From: Aggregatilinea lenta
Lineage (GTDB): Bacteria > Chloroflexota > Anaerolineae > Aggregatilineales > Aggregatilineaceae
Assembly: GCF_003569045.1 (NCBI RefSeq)
Contig: NZ_BFCB01000001.1
Span: forward strand, 279,189-343,188
Direction: 5' to 3'
Length of the DNA: 64,000 nt
Positions 8,261-17,021 of this stretch are shown piece by piece. The first letter of the stretch is position 1, and each line of letters starts with the position of its first letter. Below the pieces are notes generated by a model that worked only from the letters and a program-made list of their open reading frames with translations, was not told the origin of the DNA and did no database searches. The position numbers and the translations under genes were made by a program.

Positions 8261-8746
8261 TCAGGCGGAGGCGTCCTGCAAAATACCCTGCACGGCTTCC
8301 AGGGGCATATACATCGTTTCGGCGATGGCCTCCGGCGATAGGCCCTCTTTGCGGAAGCGCACCACCACGACGTCGAGCGGCTCCCCGATTTCGATCAGGT
8401 AGCCGTCCGGATCGTACACGCGCAGCACGCGCTGGCCCCAGGGCTGCGCCTGGATCGGGTGCGCTGTTGGGACCTGTGCCTCGGCCAACTGCGCCGCGAC
8501 CTCGTCCAGATCGGCAGCTTCAAAATACACTTCCACGTTATCACAGCCCAGCTTTCCGGCGCTGGCGGGGCGATTGTAAATCAGTTGGTTGGCGTATTCC
8601 GCCTCCCAGATCGCCAACCCACCGGTATAGCCCACGTTCAGCCCAAAATCCGCCACGACCTGCATCCCCAACAGCCCCTCGTAAAACTGACGCGAAGCCG
8701 GTACGTCGCGCACGAAAAGCACCGTGGACTGGAACTTCACATCCAT
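8261..8746 (-). CDS. VOC-superfamily (glyoxalase/bleomycin-resistance fold) protein
   Basis: This 161-aa protein opens MDVKFQSTVLFVRDVPASRQFYEGLLGMQV, the N-terminal half of the VOC fold, and ends the domain with RVYDPDGYLIEIGEP, where the Glu is the usual last metal ligand. About 35 extra C-terminal residues, with RFRKEGLSPEAIAETMYMPLE, look like a small helix-turn-helix-type tail, which is not standard. No substrate can be assigned. Confidence 0.82.
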   Translation of the reverse strand: MDVKFQSTVLFVRDVPASRQFYEGLLGMQVVADFGLNVGYTGGLAIWEAEYANQLIYNRPASAGKLGCDNVEVYFEAADLDEVAAQLAEAQVPTAHPIQAQPWGQRVLRVYDPDGYLIEIGEPLDVVVVRFRKEGLSPEAIAETMYMPLEAVQGILQDASA

Positions 8747-8889
8747 TGCTGAACCCTTTCGAAATAGTACAGCTCACATGTTCTATTATACGCGGGAATC
8801 AGGAATTTTGGTGCAGTTCAAGCGCCATTGGCCACATGAGATTTGGCAGCGTCGTTATATAATAGGCTTAAGATTTAGGAGATCTATCG

Positions 8890-9117
8890 ATGAGCACACT
8901 TGAGCAGGAAATTATCGAGAAATTTCAGCAGCTCAACACGCAGGCAAAACAGCGTGTATTGGCGCAGCTCGAAGGCGAGATGCAAGCGACATTCGATTAC
9001 GCGCGCTGGTGGTCGGACGTGGAGACGTTGCAGTCCGCTATGCAAAAACGCCTGGGCGAACACTCCACCACAGGCGCATTATCCCTTCTGGATGATCTGC
9101 GTGAGGAAGCCTCGTAG
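8890..9117 (+). CDS. Small hypothetical protein, antitoxin-like
   Basis: This 75-aa, mostly helical and acidic protein starts MSTLEQEIIEKFQQLNTQAKQRVLAQLEGE. The start at 8890 follows TTAGGAGATCTATCG, and a TATAAT box sits at 8858-8863. Size, charge and the C-terminal LSLLDDLREEAS resemble antitoxins encoded before PIN-domain toxins. No toxin gene follows: the next 400 bp is non-coding repeat. It may be an orphan. Confidence 0.6.
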   Translation: MSTLEQEIIEKFQQLNTQAKQRVLAQLEGEMQATFDYARWWSDVETLQSAMQKRLGEHSTTGALSLLDDLREEAS

Positions 9118-9225
9118 CACAAGCTATTCGATTTGATCCATCCCAACTAAAGCGCGTTGTGCACTTTTGGGGTTGTACCGGCCAAGATAGCGTTGTGTCA
9201 GGAGCACCTCACCCCCTGGCCCATA

Positions 9226-9400
9226 GGCGTTAAGCTAACGACCCAAAGTAACTGTTTCTCCTGGCGTCAACGCAAAGCGCGAGCGGTGGTAACCGTAGGG
9301 GTAGGGCTTGCCCTACCCGGCTTTTCGCTCAACAGGCGGGGCAAGCCCCGCCCCTACGAAAGGCCGTGTTCCCCTCGGAAATGCTTAACTTAATGCGTAT
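9226..9400. repeat. Composite intergenic repeat, copy A (inverted relative to 23869-24043)
   Basis: About 175 bp here reappears as a near-identical reverse complement at 23869-24043. Shared landmarks are CGTTAAGCTAACG at one edge and CTTAACTTAATGCG at the other. Inside are GTAACTGTTTC-like, CTGGCGTCAACGC, two internal palindromes built on GTAGGG/CCCTAC and GGCGGGG/CCCCGCC, and GGCCGTGTTCCCCTCGG. It encodes nothing. The edges carry a GTTAAGC/GCTTAAC-like inverted pair, suggestive of a small non-autonomous mobile element or a regulatory or nucleoid repeat. Confidence 0.75.
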
Positions 9401-9409
9401 GCCCCCTGC

Positions 9410-9470
9410 CCCCTCTCCAATCGGATTGGAGAGGGGAAACGAGCGTCAGCGAGTGGGGTGAGGTTTCTTC
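9410..9470. repeat. Palindromic repeat family 1 (CCTCTCCAATC/GATTGGAGAGG), copy 1
   Basis: The 13-bp arms CCCCTCTCCAATC (9410-9422) and GATTGGAGAGGGG (9424-9436) are perfect. They are followed by GTGGGGTGAGGT, the outer arm seen in the other copies at 35186, 53551 and 55432. Confidence 0.75.
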
Positions 9471-9523
9471 TTTCCCATTCCAACCCGCTCAAAAAAAATC
9501 CACAGCAACTTCTAGCGTTGCGA

Positions 9524-12500
9524 TCAGTCCCGCCGCAGCACCTCGCGGGGCTTACTGCCGCTTTCCGCCGGGCCAACGATGCCCTCATTTTCCATGATGT
9601 CGATCAGGCGCGCGGCGCGTGTGTAGCCGATCCGCAGGCGGCGCTGAAGCAGCGAAATCGAGGCTTTGTTCAGGCGCTTGACCAGCTCCACCGCCTCGTC
9701 GTACATCTCGTCGCGGCCATCGCCGCCATCGTCGTCCCCGACGTCGAAGTTAGGCTGATTGCTGTCATCCCAGAACGCCTGCTGCTGGCCCGGCTCCCCG
9801 CGCATTGCGGGCCGCGACCCGCTGCGTCCGTTGCCGTTGGTCTTCGGGAAGCTCACCAGCCCGTCTTCCTGCGGCGCACTGGACTTGTTCAGGCCCTGCG
9901 TCTTCCAGTAGCGTGTCACGTTGTTGATCTCCTCGTCGGAGACGTACACGCCCTGCATACGCAGCGGTGCGGGCGCGTCCGGCGACTGGTAGAGCATGTC
10001 GCCGCGCCCAAGCAGCTTTTCCGCGCCCGGTTGGTCGAGGATCACGCGCGAGTCCATCATCGACGCCACAGCGAACGCGATACGCGCCGGGAAATTGGCT
10101 TTGATCAGGCCCGTGACCACGTCCACGCTGGGCCGCTGCGTGCTGATGATCAGGTGAATGCCGGTCGCGCGGGCCATCTGCGCCAGGCGCGCCAGCAGCT
10201 TTTCCGTCTCGTCCGGCGCAAGCATCATCAGGTCGGCCAATTCGTCGATCACCACGATGATGTACGGCATACGCTTTTCGTCGGGGCGCAGCTTGCCGTT
10301 GTAGTCCACGATGTTGCGCGCACCGACCGCCGCAAACCTGCGGTAGCGGTCGTCCATTTCGCGCTGAACCCACTGCAAGACTCCCACGATGCGCTCCAGG
10401 TCGACCACCACCGGCGACAGCAGGTGCGGGATGCCGTTGTAGCCGGTCAGCTCGACGCGCTTGGGGTCCACCATGATGAACTGTAAGTCTTCGGGCGCGT
10501 TCGACAGCAGCAGGCAGTTGATGATCGTATTGACGCACACCGACTTACCGGAGCCGGTCGTGCCTGCGATCAGCAGGTGCGGCATGGCGGTCAGGTCAGC
10601 GGCGACGGGCGTCCCGTCCACGCTGAGGCCGAGCGCGATACGCAGCTTGGAATTGATGCGGCGGAACTCCGGCGAGTCCATCACGTCGTACAGGTTCACC
10701 GCCGTGATCTCGTCGTTGGGCACTTCAATGCCGACGAAGCCCTTACCCGGCACAGGCGCTTCGACACGGATCGAGCGCGCGGCCAGCGCCAGGGCGAGGT
10801 CGGCGTCCAGGCGGGCGATGGAACTCACCTTGACGCGCGTGCGCTTGCCGGAGCGGTTGACGAGGTAATCCGGCTCGACGCCGAACTGCGTGATCACCGG
10901 GCCGGGGTTGACTTCCACGACCTTGCCCGGCGCGCCGAAGCTGTCCAGCGTGTCCTCGATCATGCGCGCTTTGTCGAGCAGGATCTCGTCGTCGACGCGC
11001 TGCTCGCTGCCCTTCTTGAGCAGGTTGCGGAAGTCGGGCACTTCCCAGCGCAGCTTCTGCGACGCGGTGCGCGCGGGCGCAGGCTGGCCCTCGTCTTTGT
11101 CCTTCAGCGCGCCCAGGCTGACCGCGTCGCGGCGCGTGAGATCGCGCGCGGCCTGTACGGCGGCAGTACCCGCTGCCGCAGCAGTAGCAGCAGCCGCAGA
11201 CGCGATTGACGCCACGTCCTCGCGGCGAGAGGGGGCCGGGCGCTCGGTAGACAGCGGACGGTTGGCCGGGCGCGACGGCGGTTTAGCGGCAGACTGCGGA
11301 CGTCCCGCTGATACTGGCGCGGGCGCTTCTTCCGGTTCCTCGTCGGGCGGCGTCTCCGCTGCGGCGGGCGTGGTGTCGTCCGTCACGGCGGGCGTTTCTA
11401 CCGTAGCGCGCATGGTCGGCGTCTCGACCGGGACCTCGGCGGACGTCTCTTCCGCGACGGCCTTTTCTGTCTCCTCGTCGCCGGACCCGTTCGCGCCCGT
11501 GTCGGACATCACCGGTGAGCGCGGCAGGCTCGACCCGACCGGGGCGGGCTGCTCGTCTCCGTCGCCATTCGTGCCGGACGGCGTAGGCCGGGAGCCGGGG
11601 CGCCCCGGAATCGGAGCGCGCACGGGCGCGACGCTGCCGGGCATCGGACGGCGCGAGATCAGGCCCTGAGGACGGGCGTCGCCGGTAAAAAAGGCCGGAC
11701 GCGCGCGCGGTTCCTCGACGGACATCGCCTCGCCGTCGTCGCCCAGATCGATGGCTTCGAACGCTTCATCGTCGTCATCGTCCAGGTCAGCGTCATCCAC
11801 ATCAAACGCGGACGATTGGGCGGGTGCGGTCATCGCCTCGTCCTCGTCCGCATCATGCGCCGCTGCCGCAGAGACGAACGGATTATGTCCGGGCAGCGTT
11901 CCAGCGGCGGCGGGACGCGCAGGCACGGCAGTGGGCCGGTCTTCACTCCCCGGCACGGCAGCGGAAAGCGGCGTCCGGCGGGGCTGCTCATCTTCGTCGT
12001 CGTCCAGGTCCCCGTCCGGCATCTCGACCACTGGCGGCACGTGTCGCGGCGGCATGCCGGGGCGCGAGGGCAGTCCCATCGCCTGCGCGCGGTCGCGCAC
12101 GGGCGGCAGCGCATCCGACTCGTCCGGCGGCGTCATCCGGCCTGCCGCGTCTTGCTCCGGTCGCTGCGACGGTCCGGCGGCGCGCTGCGGATCGAATGGC
12201 GGGATGCGGCGGCCCGGCAGCGGGCGGCTGAACGGACGGTACGGCTCTTTGTCGTCCCCCTGCTCGCCATCCCCGGACTCGACCGGCGCGGCGGATGCAG
12301 CAGGCGCGTTCCCTGGCAGCATCCGTGACGGCGCTCCGGGCAGCGGACGCGGCCCGCGCGGCGCAGGTGACTCCTCCGCTGCGGCGGGTGCAGCCGGAGT
12401 CGTCGCACCGGCGTCCTCGTCCTCGTCGTCGTCCTCGTCGTCGAATGCGTCGAGCGCGTCCCGGTCCGCACCCCGATCGGGGCGGTCGAGCGCCAGCGCC

Positions 12501-15151
12501 GCCCCGGCAACCGCCGCGGCCAGCGGGCGCGCCATCGGAGAGCGAGAAGGCTGATCCGGTTTTTCGGATGCCTTTTCCTTTTCTTTGCCGCCTTGCTTAT
12601 CGCCGCGCGATTTCGCGTCCGGCGTCTCGTCCGCGCCGTCGCCCGATCCGCCGCGCCGCATCAGGCTGCCGAAGCGCCCAAAGCGCGATCCGCTCGCCTG
12701 CTCGTCCGTCTCAGACTCGTCCTCACCAACAGAAGCAGGTCGCTTGCCGTCGCCGGGCTTCGCTTCCTCGCGGGAAGCCGATCCGCCGAACAGCGACGGC
12801 TTGCGGAAGCGCGATGTCGCAGGCTCCGGCTTGCTCTCGCCGGATGCCGTGACGCCAGGGGATGCTTCCGCCAGGGACGCCGTGACGTCCACGCTGGGAT
12901 TGGTTTCTTCGTCGCCGCGCCGCCGGATCACCGGGCGCGGGCGCTCCGGCGCGTCCTGGCTGGCAGACGCGGGAACGCCGCTGCCCCCCGGCGCCTGACC
13001 CTGCCCGCCACCCGTTACGGCTGCAGGCGCCAGCGGCATCTGGCGCGGTCCGGACCGGGGCCGCGAGGGTGACGGTGACGGAGATAGTGCGGCTCGCGCC
13101 TCGCCGGGCCGCGCCACGGCGACCGACTCCGCCTGGGCAACTTCGCGCGCGAGGCGTCGCTGGGTGCGGTCGCCGCGCGTGCGCAGGAAGATCACGCCGG
13201 ACACCGCGAACTGGCCGATCTGGATCGCGGAGACGTTGAAGGTCAGCATCACGCCCAGCACCAGCCAGCCGATCATCAGCACCAGCGTGCCCCAATCGCC
13301 CAACTGGCTGAGCAGGAAGAAGTAAATCTGGTGGCCGAACCACCCGCCGCCTTCGCCGGTTTTCACCGCCAGATCGTACGAGATCGGTTTAAACGTCTCG
13401 ACCGTCGGCGCGGCGTCGTCGACGAGCTGCAGCATCTGGAGCCATGCCAGCGCCCCGCCGTACAACACCAGCGCCCCCACGACGCGGAAATAGTCGACGT
13501 CGAACATCTGCCCGCCGAAGTAGCGCAGCATCAGCCAGATGCCGATGCCGAAGCACAACGCGGGCCACACGATCTTGCCCCAGCCAAACAACTGCGACAG
13601 GAAGCGGTTGATGGTGCCCGTCAGGCCGCCTTCGACCGGCGGCAGCACGCCGAGCGACATCGACGGCAAAATGCCGAACAGCATGATCCCGCCCAATACC
13701 ACCAGGGCCACGCCGATCAGGTCGAGCTTGCGGTCCAGGTCGAGTCCGCGATTGACGATGCGCGGGGCCTGACGCGCGTCCGGCAGGGCTTTGGCCTGCG
13801 TCCGCGAGCGGGATGCGGTACCGGAGCGCGCGGAGGACGGTGTGGGGCGGCCCGATGCCGCGCCGGGCAGGGCCGTCGCCGGGCGCGCGGACTGCTCGCG
13901 GCTGGGCAGTCCGGCAGCGCGCGCGGACTTGTCGCCCGATTTGCCTTGACCGCCTTTGTCTTTACCCTTGCCGAAAAATGGAAGCTTGCCCCTGAGGCCG
14001 TCGCCCTTTTCCTTGTTATCTTTGCCCTTTTTACCCTGGCTCTTGCTGCTGCCTCCGCCGGGTGTGGCTGTGAACGGGCCGGAGCGCGCCGAAGAGCCGG
14101 GCGGGTTCGAGCCGCCGGGCCGCGATCCGGAGCGTCCCCCCGGCAGGCCGCTGCCCCCCGGACGATCCCCGCCCAGGCCAGCCGGTCGCGCGCCGGGCAG
14201 ATTGCTACTCCCGCCGCCGGGACGGTCGCCGCCCAACCCGCCGGGCCGGGGACTCGACCGTTCGCCAGGCAGGCCGCCCCCACCGGGGCGATCGCCACCC
14301 AGGCCGGAAGGACGTGCGCCGGGCGTGCCGGGCAGGCCGGGACGCCGCGTACCGAGGTCGATGTCATCGTCATCGTCGTCATCGTCGCGGTTGAGGAAGG
14401 GGCTGCGCTGCGCGCTGGAGCTGCCGGGCATGCCGGGACGCGGGCTGGACCCGCTGCGCGGTGGGCCAGCAGCCCCCGTGCTGCGATCTCCGTACGGATT
14501 CGGGCGCACCGAGCCGCCGGGCAAGCCGCCCCCCGGACGATCGCCGCCTAAGCCGGATGGGCGCGCGCCGGGCGTGCCGGGCAAACCGCCCCCACCGGGG
14601 CGATCGCCGCCGGATGGCCGCGCGCCGGGTGTGCCGGGCAGGCCGGGACGTGGCGACCCGGACGATCCGCGATCGGGCAAGCCTGTGGGCTGGGCGCGGC
14701 GCTCCCCGAACGGGCCGCCGCCCGCGCTGCCCCCACTGCGATCGCGCCCGCCGGAATCCGATCCGACAAACGGGCTGCGCTGCGCGCTGGCCGGTTTGTC
14801 GTCGTCCTTGTCTTTTTTGCCGAAGGGAGATGAAAAGCGCCCGCCTGGCTTTTTGTCGTCGTCCGACGACGCGCGGCCAGAGGACCGGGAATGACTGTCT
14901 GTGTCGCCCTTGCCCACGATGCCGGACAGCGCACCAAAGCGCCCACCGCCCGTATCGTTCTTCTCTTTTTTAGCATCCTTGTCGTCGCCACGCGCGCCGA
15001 CCGGGAAGCGTCGCCCACCGCCGGACTCTTTGCCGCCAGAGTCCTTGTCGCTGCGACCGCTCAGCGGGAAGCGTCGCCCGCCGGAATCCTGCTTCGGATC
15101 GCGCGCAGGCTGCTTTTCGTCGTCGTCATCCCGTCTACGAAATCGATCCAT
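9524..15151 (-). CDS. ftsK: FtsK/SpoIIIE-type DNA translocase with very long low-complexity regions
   Basis: At 1875 aa this protein is about twice the usual length. Residues 1-470 are disordered: charged DDDDEK segments, then collagen-like GLPGTPGARPSG and GGDRPGGG repeats (about 165-350). Four membrane segments lie at about 474-660, starting LDLIGVALVVLGGIMLFG. A linker of more than 700 residues, rich in Asp/Glu/Pro/Ala, follows. The motor domain has Walker A GTTGSGKS at 1530-1537, Walker B IIVVIDELADLMML and the STQRPSVDVVTGLIKANFP motif. The C-terminal 75 residues (DEMYDEAVELVKRL to YTRAARLIDIMENEGIVGP) are the gamma winged-helix domain that reads polar sequences such as KOPS/SRS. It pumps chromosome DNA through the septum during division. 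It is transcribed alone, leftward. Confidence 0.93.
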   Translation of the reverse strand: MDRFRRRDDDDEKQPARDPKQDSGGRRFPLSGRSDKDSGGKESGGGRRFPVGARGDDKDAKKEKNDTGGGRFGALSGIVGKGDTDSHSRSSGRASSDDDKKPGGRFSSPFGKKDKDDDKPASAQRSPFVGSDSGGRDRSGGSAGGGPFGERRAQPTGLPDRGSSGSPRPGLPGTPGARPSGGDRPGGGGLPGTPGARPSGLGGDRPGGGLPGGSVRPNPYGDRSTGAAGPPRSGSSPRPGMPGSSSAQRSPFLNRDDDDDDDDIDLGTRRPGLPGTPGARPSGLGGDRPGGGGLPGERSSPRPGGLGGDRPGGGSSNLPGARPAGLGGDRPGGSGLPGGRSGSRPGGSNPPGSSARSGPFTATPGGGSSKSQGKKGKDNKEKGDGLRGKLPFFGKGKDKGGQGKSGDKSARAAGLPSREQSARPATALPGAASGRPTPSSARSGTASRSRTQAKALPDARQAPRIVNRGLDLDRKLDLIGVALVVLGGIMLFGILPSMSLGVLPPVEGGLTGTINRFLSQLFGWGKIVWPALCFGIGIWLMLRYFGGQMFDVDYFRVVGALVLYGGALAWLQMLQLVDDAAPTVETFKPISYDLAVKTGEGGGWFGHQIYFFLLSQLGDWGTLVLMIGWLVLGVMLTFNVSAIQIGQFAVSGVIFLRTRGDRTQRRLAREVAQAESVAVARPGEARAALSPSPSPSRPRSGPRQMPLAPAAVTGGGQGQAPGGSGVPASASQDAPERPRPVIRRRGDEETNPSVDVTASLAEASPGVTASGESKPEPATSRFRKPSLFGGSASREEAKPGDGKRPASVGEDESETDEQASGSRFGRFGSLMRRGGSGDGADETPDAKSRGDKQGGKEKEKASEKPDQPSRSPMARPLAAAVAGAALALDRPDRGADRDALDAFDDEDDDEDEDAGATTPAAPAAAEESPAPRGPRPLPGAPSRMLPGNAPAASAAPVESGDGEQGDDKEPYRPFSRPLPGRRIPPFDPQRAAGPSQRPEQDAAGRMTPPDESDALPPVRDRAQAMGLPSRPGMPPRHVPPVVEMPDGDLDDDEDEQPRRTPLSAAVPGSEDRPTAVPARPAAAGTLPGHNPFVSAAAAHDADEDEAMTAPAQSSAFDVDDADLDDDDDEAFEAIDLGDDGEAMSVEEPRARPAFFTGDARPQGLISRRPMPGSVAPVRAPIPGRPGSRPTPSGTNGDGDEQPAPVGSSLPRSPVMSDTGANGSGDEETEKAVAEETSAEVPVETPTMRATVETPAVTDDTTPAAAETPPDEEPEEAPAPVSAGRPQSAAKPPSRPANRPLSTERPAPSRREDVASIASAAAATAAAAGTAAVQAARDLTRRDAVSLGALKDKDEGQPAPARTASQKLRWEVPDFRNLLKKGSEQRVDDEILLDKARMIEDTLDSFGAPGKVVEVNPGPVITQFGVEPDYLVNRSGKRTRVKVSSIARLDADLALALAARSIRVEAPVPGKGFVGIEVPNDEITAVNLYDVMDSPEFRRINSKLRIALGLSVDGTPVAADLTAMPHLLIAGTTGSGKSVCVNTIINCLLLSNAPEDLQFIMVDPKRVELTGYNGIPHLLSPVVVDLERIVGVLQWVQREMDDRYRRFAAVGARNIVDYNGKLRPDEKRMPYIIVVIDELADLMMLAPDETEKLLARLAQMARATGIHLIISTQRPSVDVVTGLIKANFPARIAFAVASMMDSRVILDQPGAEKLLGRGDMLYQSPDAPAPLRMQGVYVSDEEINNVTRYWKTQGLNKSSAPQEDGLVSFPKTNGNGRSGSRPAMRGEPGQQQAFWDDSNQPNFDVGDDDGGDGRDEMYDEAVELVKRLNKASISLLQRRLRIGYTRAARLIDIMENEGIVGPAESGSKPREVLRRD

Positions 15152-15531
15152 TGTGACCGCTACACCTGTAACACTTAACCTGTAGGGAAGGCGGGCGATA
15201 TACTCGTTTGTACGTAGAATACGCCCTCATTGTCGCAAACTAAAACACCACCGTCCAGGTAACGGTGATCCCAATTATACCATATTAGAACATATGGTCT
15301 ACTAATTTGCGGGACCACTTGAGATACGCCGCGCCGCACACCGCGCCAGTCCGGCCCCGCGCCTGGACTCAAAGTCCAAGCATATAACAGAAACGGGGAG
15401 AACACCAAGCTCTCGGTGCTCCTCCGCCATCACAGTCACACGACGCGGCGCTGTACCAGCGCCGCAGAAGTAAACCGGTGGTTTTTCGTAGGGGCGATGC
15501 TTGCTCTACCTCGACATAACCAGAGACATGT
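15152..15531. other. Intergenic region upstream of ftsK
   Basis: It holds the likely ftsK promoter (15274-15301), an inverted repeat ACCATAT/ATATGGT (15279-15285 and 15292-15298) overlapping it, and a degenerate family 2 palindrome at about 15488-15508. A 77-codon open frame crosses it but has no ribosome site and no recognisable product, so I do not call it. Confidence 0.55.
15274..15301 (-). promoter_or_regulatory. Candidate ftsK promoter with overlapping inverted repeat
   Basis: Read on the minus strand, TAGACC (15301-15296), a 16-nt spacer and a perfect TATAAT (15279-15274) make a sigma70-like promoter about 120 bp before the ftsK start. The spacer is occupied by the inverted repeat ACCATAT/ATATGGT, a possible operator. 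Confidence 0.45.
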
Positions 15532-16860
15532 TTACGTCCCGCTGTACGAGTCGATTGCGGCGTTGGCTTTGATCACCGAACGGTAGTACGCGGCGCTGTC
15601 CTTCGGGCGGCGTTGGCCGGTGTCGTAATCGATGTGGACGATGCCGAAACGCTTGCCATAACCCAACGACCACTCAAAGTTGTCCATCAGGCTCCACACG
15701 AAGTAGCCCTTCAGCGGCGCGCCCTGCTCGATGGCGGCGGCGCAGGCGCGCAGATGATCGCGCAGATAGGCCGTACGGCGCGGGTCGTGCACCTGCCCGC
15801 TCGTGACCGCGTCGTCGAAGGCCGCGCCGTTTTCGGTCACGTATAGCGCTTTGGGCTGGTAATCCTTGTGCAGCCGCACGATCAGGTCGTGCAGACCCTG
15901 TGGGTAGATCTCCCAGCCCATCTCGGTGCGCTCCGGGTTCCAGTCCGGCTTCGCCCCCAGCAGGTGACGGGTGTAATAGTTGATGCCAATGTAGTCCACC
16001 GGGGCGCTGATCAGGCTCATGTCGCCCGGCTCGATTTGCAGCGCCGAAAATTCGGGCTGATCCAGCAGCTCCGCCGGGTATTCCCCGCGCAGCACCGGCT
16101 CGATGAACCAGCGGTTGCCCCAGGCATCCTTCAGGCGCGCCTCGGCCAGCACCTCGGGATCGTTATTCTCGGTGTAGATCGGCCCGAAGTTGAGCACGAT
16201 GCCAACCTGCGCCTCCGGTCCGGCATTCTGCCGCAGTACGGGCACCGCCGCCCCATGCGACAGCAGCGCGTGGTGGCCCACCTGCACCGCCAGCCTGGTA
16301 TCGGCCAACCCCGGCGCGTGAACGCCCAGCGCGTGCCCGACGTAGGCGAAGACGTACGGCTCGTTGTGCGTGGTCCAGTGCTTCACGCGGTCACCCAGGC
16401 GGCGCGACACGATGTCCGCATAGTGCACGAACTGCTCGACGATGGCGCGCGATCCCCAACCGTCCTGCTCGTCCTGAAGCGCCTGCGGCAGATCCCAGTG
16501 GTAGAGCGTAGCGAAGGGTGTGATGTTCGCCGCCAGCAGCGCGTCCACCAGCCGGTCGTAAAAGTCCAGCCCGGCCTCGTTGACCGGTCCCTGACCCTGC
16601 GGCAAAATGCGCGGCCACGCAATCGAAAAGCGGTACGCGTCCAGCCCCAGGTCCTGCATCAGCGCCACGTCGTCTAAATAGTGGTGGTAGTGATCGGCAG
16701 CGACGTCGCCGGTATCGCCGTTCTCGACCTTGCCGGGCGTGTGGGAGAAGCGATCCCAGATCGATTCGCCGCGGCCATCTTCAGACACTGCGCCTTCAAT
16801 CTGGTACGACGCCGTCGCCGCGCCCCAGATGAAACTCGATGGAAATTCAAACGGTGTCAC
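15532..16860 (-). CDS. GH1 beta-glucosidase
   Basis: This is a full-length family 1 glycoside hydrolase of about 442 aa. It opens with the N-terminal signature PFEFPSSFIWGAATASYQIE. The acid/base motif is THNEPYVFAYVGH, YIGINYYTRHLLG and FVWSLMDNFEWSLGYGKRFG line the sugar site, and the nucleophile motif is YVTENGAAFDD. No signal peptide is present, so it is cytoplasmic and hydrolyses imported beta-linked disaccharides. I prefer the GTG at 16860 behind AAAGGACGTCAGCTC; an ATG at 16929 in the same frame would add 23 residues not typical of the family. The gene is divergent from the TetR-MFS operon. Confidence 0.92.
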   Translation of the reverse strand: MTPFEFPSSFIWGAATASYQIEGAVSEDGRGESIWDRFSHTPGKVENGDTGDVAADHYHHYLDDVALMQDLGLDAYRFSIAWPRILPQGQGPVNEAGLDFYDRLVDALLAANITPFATLYHWDLPQALQDEQDGWGSRAIVEQFVHYADIVSRRLGDRVKHWTTHNEPYVFAYVGHALGVHAPGLADTRLAVQVGHHALLSHGAAVPVLRQNAGPEAQVGIVLNFGPIYTENNDPEVLAEARLKDAWGNRWFIEPVLRGEYPAELLDQPEFSALQIEPGDMSLISAPVDYIGINYYTRHLLGAKPDWNPERTEMGWEIYPQGLHDLIVRLHKDYQPKALYVTENGAAFDDAVTSGQVHDPRRTAYLRDHLRACAAAIEQGAPLKGYFVWSLMDNFEWSLGYGKRFGIVHIDYDTGQRRPKDSAAYYRSVIKANAAIDSYSGT

Positions 16861-16959
16861 GAGCTGACGTCCTTTCACGATCGGGGAAGTTTCAGTCACG
16901 GAAAGTATACCAGATTCGCCCAAACACATCGCATTTGCCCGCCACAGCAGAACCTATGG

Positions 16960-16988
16960 TTGACTTTAAAACCAATAAGTTTTATTCT
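16960..16988 (+). promoter_or_regulatory. Promoter of the TetR-MFS operon
   Basis: TTGACT (16960-16965), a 17-nt spacer and TATTCT (16983-16988) form a near-consensus sigma70 promoter, 34 bp before the regulator's ATG. Confidence 0.75.
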
Positions 16989-16994
16989 AAACTT
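16977..16994. promoter_or_regulatory. Candidate TetR operator around the -10 box
   Basis: AAGTTT (16977-16982) and AAACTT (16989-16994) are perfect inverted 6-bp arms that exactly flank the -10 hexamer. A repressor bound here would block its own promoter, the usual TetR-family arrangement. Confidence 0.5.
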
Positions 16995-17021
16995 CACAGT
17001 TCTAACAAGGAGAAAAACAAC

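Larger units (their letters stand above)
9118..9523. other. Intergenic region made largely of dispersed repeats
   Basis: It holds the composite element at 9226-9400 and a palindromic element at 9410-9470 (both listed separately), between a small rightward gene and the 3' end of ftsK. No coding sequence is supported. Confidence 0.7.

Noticed and set aside
13331-14894. Antisense open frames over the ftsK low-complexity region
   Set aside because: Pro/Arg-rich shadows of Gly/Pro repeats; ftsK itself is continuous through the region.
9524-15151. Regular repeats that could be mistaken for a CRISPR array or tandem DNA repeat
   Set aside because: They are coding repeats of GLPGTPGARPSG type in frame with ftsK, without unique spacers of constant length.
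15175-15408. 77-codon open frame upstream of ftsK
   Set aside because: No ribosome site, no recognisable product, and it covers the ftsK promoter and inverted repeat.
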